NCBI GenBank assembly: GCA_019009955.1
Contig: CM032233.1
Span: 60,412,001 to 60,476,000 of the forward strand
Length of the DNA: 64,000 nt
From: Riptortus pedestris
Taxonomy: Eukaryota; Arthropoda; Insecta; Hemiptera; Alydidae
Reading direction: 5' to 3'
Position numbers and translations under genes: made by a program. The first letter of the stretch is position 1. Each line of letters opens with the position of its first letter. Under the pieces are notes generated by a model. The model did not search any database. It saw nothing but the letters and a program-made list of their open reading frames with translations, and was not told the origin of the DNA. Shown here piece after piece: positions 57,951 to 64,000 of the stretch.

Positions 57951-60685
57951 TGAAAAAATGTTTCGTCCCTATCGGAAAATTTGTCTCTCAATTTTTTCCC
58001 CACTGAAATAAATAATTATTAATTATTTGTAGACTGTGTATTCCGTGAGAAAAATAAATTTTTTCACTAGACAAAGTTCTTCTTACTTTAAGCCGTTAAT
58101 TTGCAATTATTGTCTATATTCAATCGATCAACACGGGTGGTGGGACATATTTAGAGAGTTCGTTTGCAAGTTTTTCGTAAGGGTCGGTGTCGTGCTTATA
58201 GTTCAGTCGGTAGAGTACTGAGCTGGGGTTCAAATTCCACTATGTTCGTACAAATTTTCTTCCAACAAAGGTATACTTAAATTATTCATTATTTCCTTAG
58301 AATGTATTCTGTCTTAAAAACAAATAAAATGCAGTTCTTAAAAAATGTTTTATTTAACACATCATGACACGTAGGCTATATTTCATATGTAAGGTACTCC
58401 GGTATGTAAAGATCTCTATTTTTGTTTTTCAAATAGCAATATAACTGAACACCACTCTGGTTAATGAAGTGCAGGGTTCCAGGTCACTACTACTTTTATT
58501 TTTAGCATTAAGTCCGAACAACTGAAGAGGGACAAAGACAAAACTTGCTGGTGAATTCATAAGTAATGAAATCATTGATTTCCAACAGCTAACTGCTTGC
58601 AGTGAGTGGTCTTTGCATCTGCAACCAACAAATTCCAGCACACATTGATTTCTATCAGTCCTTTAGGACCCTAAGTTGTAACAACATTTTTACTACATTT
58701 TGACGTCTAACTGACAGGCTCATAAAACTATTACGGGCCATACACGATTTTTATTCTTTTACTTTTGACGTTGTATTAACTCTATACTATTGATTATGTC
58801 CATAATATAATCTTTTCTTACCACTGTGAGTTTTTTTAAACAAAAGCCTTGAATGAACACATTGTTTTTTAATTCTAAAAAAAGAAACAATCCATATATT
58901 TTGAAATCCCATCTATTAATTTAATAACGGATTATACCCCAAGTTAAAGCTATTAACAAGAACTACTAACCAAAATGTATTCCTCTCTTTATAAGATCTC
59001 TACGAAGTGACGCACTGAACGCGCGTTCATTTTAAATTCCTATACACAATGTCCCTTGTATTTAACGTAATCTTTAATTTATTCTTACTCAAATAACTTT
59101 CAGATTTTATCAAACACTCAAATAGTCATACTCCATAACAGTGCATAATTTACAACATTTACAAATCCTATCATAACTGCATCACTCACCGTTCTCAAAA
59201 TTGAATGCATCAAGGTGCCAGCGCATGAACTATCTAGTCAGTCTAGTACTATGAGACATGCTACTTTTCAGCTTTTTGTATTGTAACTTTCACTACTTGT
59301 ACAAACTCCAGCTGAATATTGTTAAATGGTACCAGTGCCCCTTTCAAGCAAATGAATTATATTATATATACATGCATCTAGGCCCGGATTTTCTTATAGC
59401 CTAACTTGGATTCAGATCGAGAGGGGCCTACATTCAAATTGTTAGCAAAATTAAAATTGTACTATTCAAAAAAACAGTAAACCCTAAAACAATGGACCGA
59501 AAATAAGGAGAAATTCTACTCATATGACTAATAAACAAACACAAATATGTATTGGTTAAGATCAACGCTTTCGGCTCATTGGGTCTGCTCGTTTGTACAT
59601 TCTAAACTACCAAAGAATAGTTCATACGTTCAGTAATTTCTATGGCAAACATTGGCGTGCCTTATGCTATTAAGCTCTGGTTTGTTCTTGCCATATAAAG
59701 TACAGATCGGTATAAATTGGGGAACAGACAAACGAACAGAAATATTGATATCACGGCGTTCGGATATATTTGTGTCACTTCGAGAATATGAAACACTTGA
59801 TAATGTTATTAGAAAAGATTTTTATTTTAGGATTCTGTACACGATCAATTGATTCTCAACATAATAATTCATACTTAAACATTAAATGCGAATTACTATG
59901 AAATAAATTTATCTCAATTGAATTTGATTTAATCTTCAATCTATTGAATACGTTTAATCAAATATAAAATAAGACTTTTTTAATTTATTATCCCTGCCAC
60001 ATTTTTTTATAAAGGTTAGTACCAATCACAACATGTTTTCATTTAACATATTGATATATATATATATATTACGGTAATGATGTATTTTATTATCTCCCTT
60101 GTAATTTACAGAGTTAAAAGGGTGAAAGGGCCTCATAAGTAGAATAGCCTAGGACCTCTTTTCATTAATTTTCATATTAAGATAACTTCATTTAAAGTAA
60201 CTTGTGACTATTTCGTCGTTTCCATTGATAATATTCTATTTGTTATGTCTTAGTCTGCAGATTCCACAGACAAATATGTTTATGGTGACTAAGGTAGACT
60301 CAGTCATCGAAATCCAAGTTAGAGTCTGAAAATAGTTGGTAGATCGTTCCATAATCAAATAGTAATGCATGTAAATTTGAACCTGAAGATATAGCCTCAC
60401 ATATGGAATATTCTTTTTTGGACCTTGTTTTTTATACCTCCTTTTGGAGCTCTAAAATGTTGTTCCTATCTATGGCTAGGTATGTTTAAAGGAATGTAAC
60501 AAGAAGTTAGGGTGCCTGTGTCTAAGCTCAGAGGGATTTGTATCCAATAACCTTATAAAACAGACAAGGTTTGTATAAAACATCATTACAACAATCTAAT
60601 TTCAGTACCATTATTTTGAGAATATTTTTAAAAAAATAAGATCATTCTATCTTCAATTTTGTAAAATGTAGATCTCACGGCTTAA
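57951..60685. other. Unassigned AT-rich region
   Basis: Apart from the tRNA-like segment at 58187-58249, no gene or repeat was recognised over about 2.7 kb. Confidence 0.4.
58187..58249 (+). pseudogene. tRNA-like segment lacking the anticodon arm
   Basis: Box A-like TATAGTTCAGTCGGTAGAG (58197-58215) and box B GGTTCAAATTCC (58227-58238) are in the right order, but only about 11 bp apart. Normal tRNAs have an anticodon stem-loop and variable loop here. The D-arm and T-arm look tRNA-like; the acceptor stem does not pair well. It is either a degenerate tRNA pseudogene or the head of a tRNA-derived SINE without a recognisable body. Confidence 0.5.
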
Positions 60686-60998
60686 CACGTTAATCGCCAT
60701 GTCAGTCATATGGGTCTGACGCTAAGAAGTTCTACATGAGCCATGTCAGGCATATATGTCTGACGTACGCGATTTGGTAGAAGGCCACGTTATCACAGAT
60801 GTCCTACGCAAACCATACATTTGCATTATGTTTCGAAAGCTTGGCCTATCAGGAACCAAACTTGAAAATTTCTTGGCTTACTACAAACAATAAAATGAAA
60901 TGAACATAGTTATATAATGGTATATTGTTTCAGTTGAAAACATTTTTTTGAAAAAAAATTGTGAAACATTTTCTGATATTATCGTGGCGATTAACGTG
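60686..60998. mobile_element. piggyBac-like MITE
   Basis: TTAA target duplication at 60682-60685 and 60999-61002. Termini CACGTTAATCGCC and GGCGATTAACGTG are perfect inverted repeats. The element is 313 bp and non-coding. Near the left end the 25-bp motif GCCATGTCAG..CATAT..GTCTGACG occurs twice, 44 bp apart (60697 and 60741). TTAA specificity points to piggyBac; Kolobok-type elements also use TTAA. Confidence 0.85.
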
Positions 60999-61002
60999 TT
61001 AA

Positions 61003-61598
61003 AATTGCCTTCAAGTAAATCAGTCAAACGCGTTTTATGAGTATAGGCTTATTTTGATGTCCCATTGGCACAATTGAAAATTGTTGAATAGAGAGTTTTA
61101 AAGCTGTTTATATCGAATACTTGTTTGTAATATCAAATGTAAAAGTAAATGTAATCACAAGTAAGGAAAAATATGTTTACCCTGAAAGAGAGGGACTAAA
61201 ATATGCATTACACAGCAAAGGTATTGGTAGCATATAGGACTCAACCTGAGATCTTGTGTTTGCAGATGAACCAGCCTATGAGTCAGGCTAAAGACCGTGT
61301 CCGACTTAATTAAAAAGTAAATAATCCTCCGTAATATATGCCACGTCCGTCCTAGGTGTTACTTTTATAGCTAGCTTGTGAAAAGCAAAGTGAGGAGCAA
61401 ACAACTAGACCCTTGCGCTTGTCTCCAAGTACTTTTTTCCCCCCAGAATGTAATGGAATAAATTCCTATGATCTCTCTCTGTCATTTCAGGCGAGTGTTT
61501 ATACAATATCTGCCTACATTAAAAACATAAAGCTCACCTGAGATTCGATTATTTTCTCAATTGTCCAACATATGTGCGATCCATTGGCTGACATTTTT
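61003..61598. other. Unassigned sequence
   Basis: No supported feature. Confidence 0.4.
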
Positions 61599-61723
61599 AG
61601 CAGATTTCCTTTTAGGGAAATCAGCTATAGAGGTCGTCCTCATGACGCGATTTTCAATTATTTTCTTCAAATGTCCATCGATCCTACCCAGAAGATGACG
61701 AAAATAAAGTCCGTTCAAAATTA

Positions 61724-61780
<57 letters not shown>

Positions 61781-62196
61781 CTCGATATTTAAACGTTTTA
61801 TGTAAAAATAAAGTTCAAGTTCATTAATGGCTGATTTCGGACCAGTGGGGTAGGGGTGGTTTAGAGGGGAGAATTTTCGAAAATTCCAAATATCTCCGTT
61901 ACTATACTTCGGATCGATAAATTGCATAGAATCAATCTTATTCATCAAATTAAATTTATTATAAATATTGTTATATACATGTATTCTCTATCTTGAATAT
62001 ATTATTGATATTTGCATTTTTATTAATTGTAACGGACAAGATAAGATCGGCTAACTTCGGATCTAGTCGTGAGTTTCCGTCAACAGCTAGTTCGGCGAGT
62101 TTTCGTAACTTTTCTGCTCTCGTGAAATTTCTCATATGTAAAACTTCACGTGGGAAATCTGCTTAGCTTACGCAGCCCCTGCATGACGGACTTTTT
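61599..62196 (-). repeat. R1 repeat, variant A, complete copy
   Basis: 3' end AGCAGATTTCCTTTTAGGGA, (TA)23 at 61729-61775 (the GCGACCGCTAGAGCG core beside it is deleted), the rest of the body and the 5' end CAGCCCCTGCATGACGGACT. Confidence 0.9.
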
Positions 62197-63016
62197 TATT
62201 TAAATGTTTCCAGTAAAACTAAACAGCATATTCTTAAGAACTCACTAGTAGGAGTGGGAGTTAAAGACGAGGTGAAATTTACGATCGTAAATATCTCCTT
62301 TACTATGTGACTGATCAAAATATATTGTGTAACGAACTTGCTCTTAAAGTAATCCCTAAGAAAAATGATCCCTACAGATTTTTGATAATGCAGTTATTTT
62401 TATTTTTGCTTATTCAGAATTTGTTTAAGTCCACGCTACTATTCGTGGGAAGTTCGCTCAAGGCAATTACATTGGTGAAGATATCATAAAAATCACAACT
62501 ATATGTATAGTATTGAATGTATTGATTCAATCCACATTATAAAGTCATTTTTTACAATTTTAATTCAATACTTATTGCTACAGTTTGAAAATTAACAAAA
62601 ATTATTACCCCTCCCCCTCACTATTAACCTCATTAATGCACTAGTCGAATTTATTTTTTTTTAAAAAAAAAAAAAACCTTGTTTTTAAATAGATTAAGGA
62701 TTTTGTGTCTGGAGGATATTTTTATATAGCAGAAGACTACAATCAAAGATACTTAAGTATGATATAAAACTCCAAAATTTGTGTGGCACTAATCGGTGAA
62801 AAATAGAGGAGGAACATTATGAAAATTCGAAACATCTCAGTTTATATGAGCACGGTCAAAAATTGTAACATGACCAATCGTATTGCCTACAACACTTTTA
62901 ATCCTCCGAGCATGGTCGTGCTATTTAACCCACATTTTAAATACCATTGAAGAAAATATTTCCGATTAAGTAATTCTAAATTCGCATTTATGACAAATCC
63001 TGAGAAGCTGACCTAT
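62197..63016. other. Unassigned sequence with R1-like echoes
   Basis: 62240-62330 and 62800-62900 resemble decayed R1 core (AGTAGGAGTGGGAGTTAAAG; AAAATTCGAAACATCTCAGT). No gene recognised. Confidence 0.45.
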
Positions 63017-63128
63017 TTTATATATTCTTCAAATTTGATGGCAGGGGTCTCCAATAAAAAACATTTCTTTCCGGTGCGAAATGTTTTTTAATGGAGACCC
63101 TTGCCATCAAATTTGAAGAATATATAAA
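63017..63128. repeat. Hairpin repeat R2, copy 2
   Basis: Outer arms ATATATTCTTCAAATTTGAT and their exact complement, then GGCAGGGGTCTCCAATAAA pairing with TTTAATGGAGACCCTTGCC, and loop CTTTCCGGTGCG. The flank TTGGGTCTGGAATAAGAAG matches copy 1. It lacks the inner CAAGCTTTATTGAAT stem of copy 1. Confidence 0.85.
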
Positions 63129-63160
63129 TAATATTGGGTCTGGAATAAGAAGAATTGCCT

Positions 63161-64000
63161 ATTTTAGTTTATCTAATTTTTAATTCAGATTTGGCAGAAT
63201 TAATCAATATATGATATAATGCAACCCGCAGTAACCAAAGAAACAGTAGGAGGTTTGGTTTAGATTCTATTAGTAGTGACGGAGGACAGTGCAACTAAAA
63301 TAGAGTAAATATACCAAGAAATCCGTGATGTGAAAATAAAAATTTACATCAAAAGACAAACATGTGAAATTCCAAATTGCTGGCATCTTCTTTCCTCTTA
63401 ATATGCATAATGGATTCATTGATTGATTACTCAATATTTCCAGTGATGGTGGATTGCCAGGTTCACCTTGGCATTTCCTGGAAGTTTTAATAAAAAGCTA
63501 TTTGTATCAATAAGGATAGCATTTAATATAAATATAAAATGTTCTGCGAGTGACAAATTTTATACAGGAGAATCGTGGCAAACCTCAAGTAAGACATCAA
63601 GAGCATCGTTGTAGAACTGTCGACAATTTAGAAAATAGAACCTTTTTTGCCGACTATTCTTTGACATTAAAACATAAATTTCATTTCGGTTTAGATAAAA
63701 ACAACCAAGCGGAGTATAAAAGAAAATATCAACCTAATTAAAAACAAGCCATAACAATGTTGTCGAGAAGAAGGCTGAGATAAAGAATTTAAATAAAATA
63801 TTTGTCAAATTTTAATAAACAGCAAGTTGATTAGACATAGCTGTGACGATAGAATCGATTTTTCCTAGTTCAATCTTTTTCTATAATCAATTTTATTTTT
63901 TAAATATACTGTTCACCATTTTAATGTATCGATGTAATCAGCTGTGTGGTGTTGCACGTCTCTTTTTTGTCTTTTTGTCATTCTTGAAGTAGCCACCTCG
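63161..64000. other. Unassigned sequence to window end
   Basis: No supported feature. The open frame 63550-63741 encodes a lysine/asparagine-rich peptide with no recognisable domain. Confidence 0.4.

Noticed and set aside
4508..64000. Downstream otp exon with WFQNRRAKWKK
   Set aside because: Looked for by eye in the sequence and among open frames; no convincing match. The check is not exhaustive.

Overview
The window looks like AT-rich nuclear DNA from an arthropod, most likely an insect. The evidence is one spliced homeobox exon matching Orthopedia (Otp), no bacterial-style gene packing, and a dense layer of insect-type transposons. I cannot name the species. Only one host coding exon is convincingly supported: 4185-4507 on the + strand, with a good splice acceptor and donor. 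It encodes most of the Otp homeodomain and stops at the intron position that splits many paired-class homeodomains. I found neither the preceding exon nor the next exon (homeodomain helix 3), so most of the window is probably otp intron and/or flanking DNA.

The rest is transposon-derived or unrecognised. 67-2084 is an almost intact DD41D mariner whose transposase has one nonsense codon. 2548-3092 and 7143-7343 are relics of one hAT family. 9387-10005 is a foldback element with identical 177-bp arms. 12555-12955 may be a 5S rRNA-derived SINE. 16768-16925 and 63017-63128 are two hairpins of one family whose arms co-vary. 21861-22670 is a mariner rebuilt as a foldback with two 3' ends. 23225-23564 is a hAT MITE with an 8-bp target duplication. 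26056-27016 is a Harbinger deletion derivative keeping the starts of both its transposase and its MADF gene. 28946-29640 is a 5'-truncated Jockey LINE. 29819-31199 is a 1.4-kb palindromic element carrying a truncated SINE. 32586-33360 is a deleted mariner. 41200-41561 is a near-perfect palindrome. 46559-49063 holds two head-to-tail Helitrons. 49948-50125 and 52681-53443 are MITEs, the second carrying a full-length tRNA-derived SINE. 60686-60998 is a piggyBac-like MITE.

The dominant feature is one repeat family, called R1 here. Roughly 30 copies or fragments lie on both strands, covering on the order of 14 kb. Its 5' end reads AAAGTCCGTCACGCAGGGGC and carries a small hairpin. Its 3' end is the palindrome GATTTCCCTTAAGGGAAATC followed by TGCTAA. 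AGCAGATTTCCC recurs inverted near both ends, and a (TA)n or (TG)n microsatellite usually sits at one fixed internal place. This layout resembles Helentron-associated elements (HINE/DINE-1), but that assignment is inference. Three 5' variants (A, B and C) can be told apart.

I found no operon, CRISPR array, rRNA cluster or convincing new gene system. The most interesting signals are structural: R1 itself, and several palindromes whose arms are more alike than expected.
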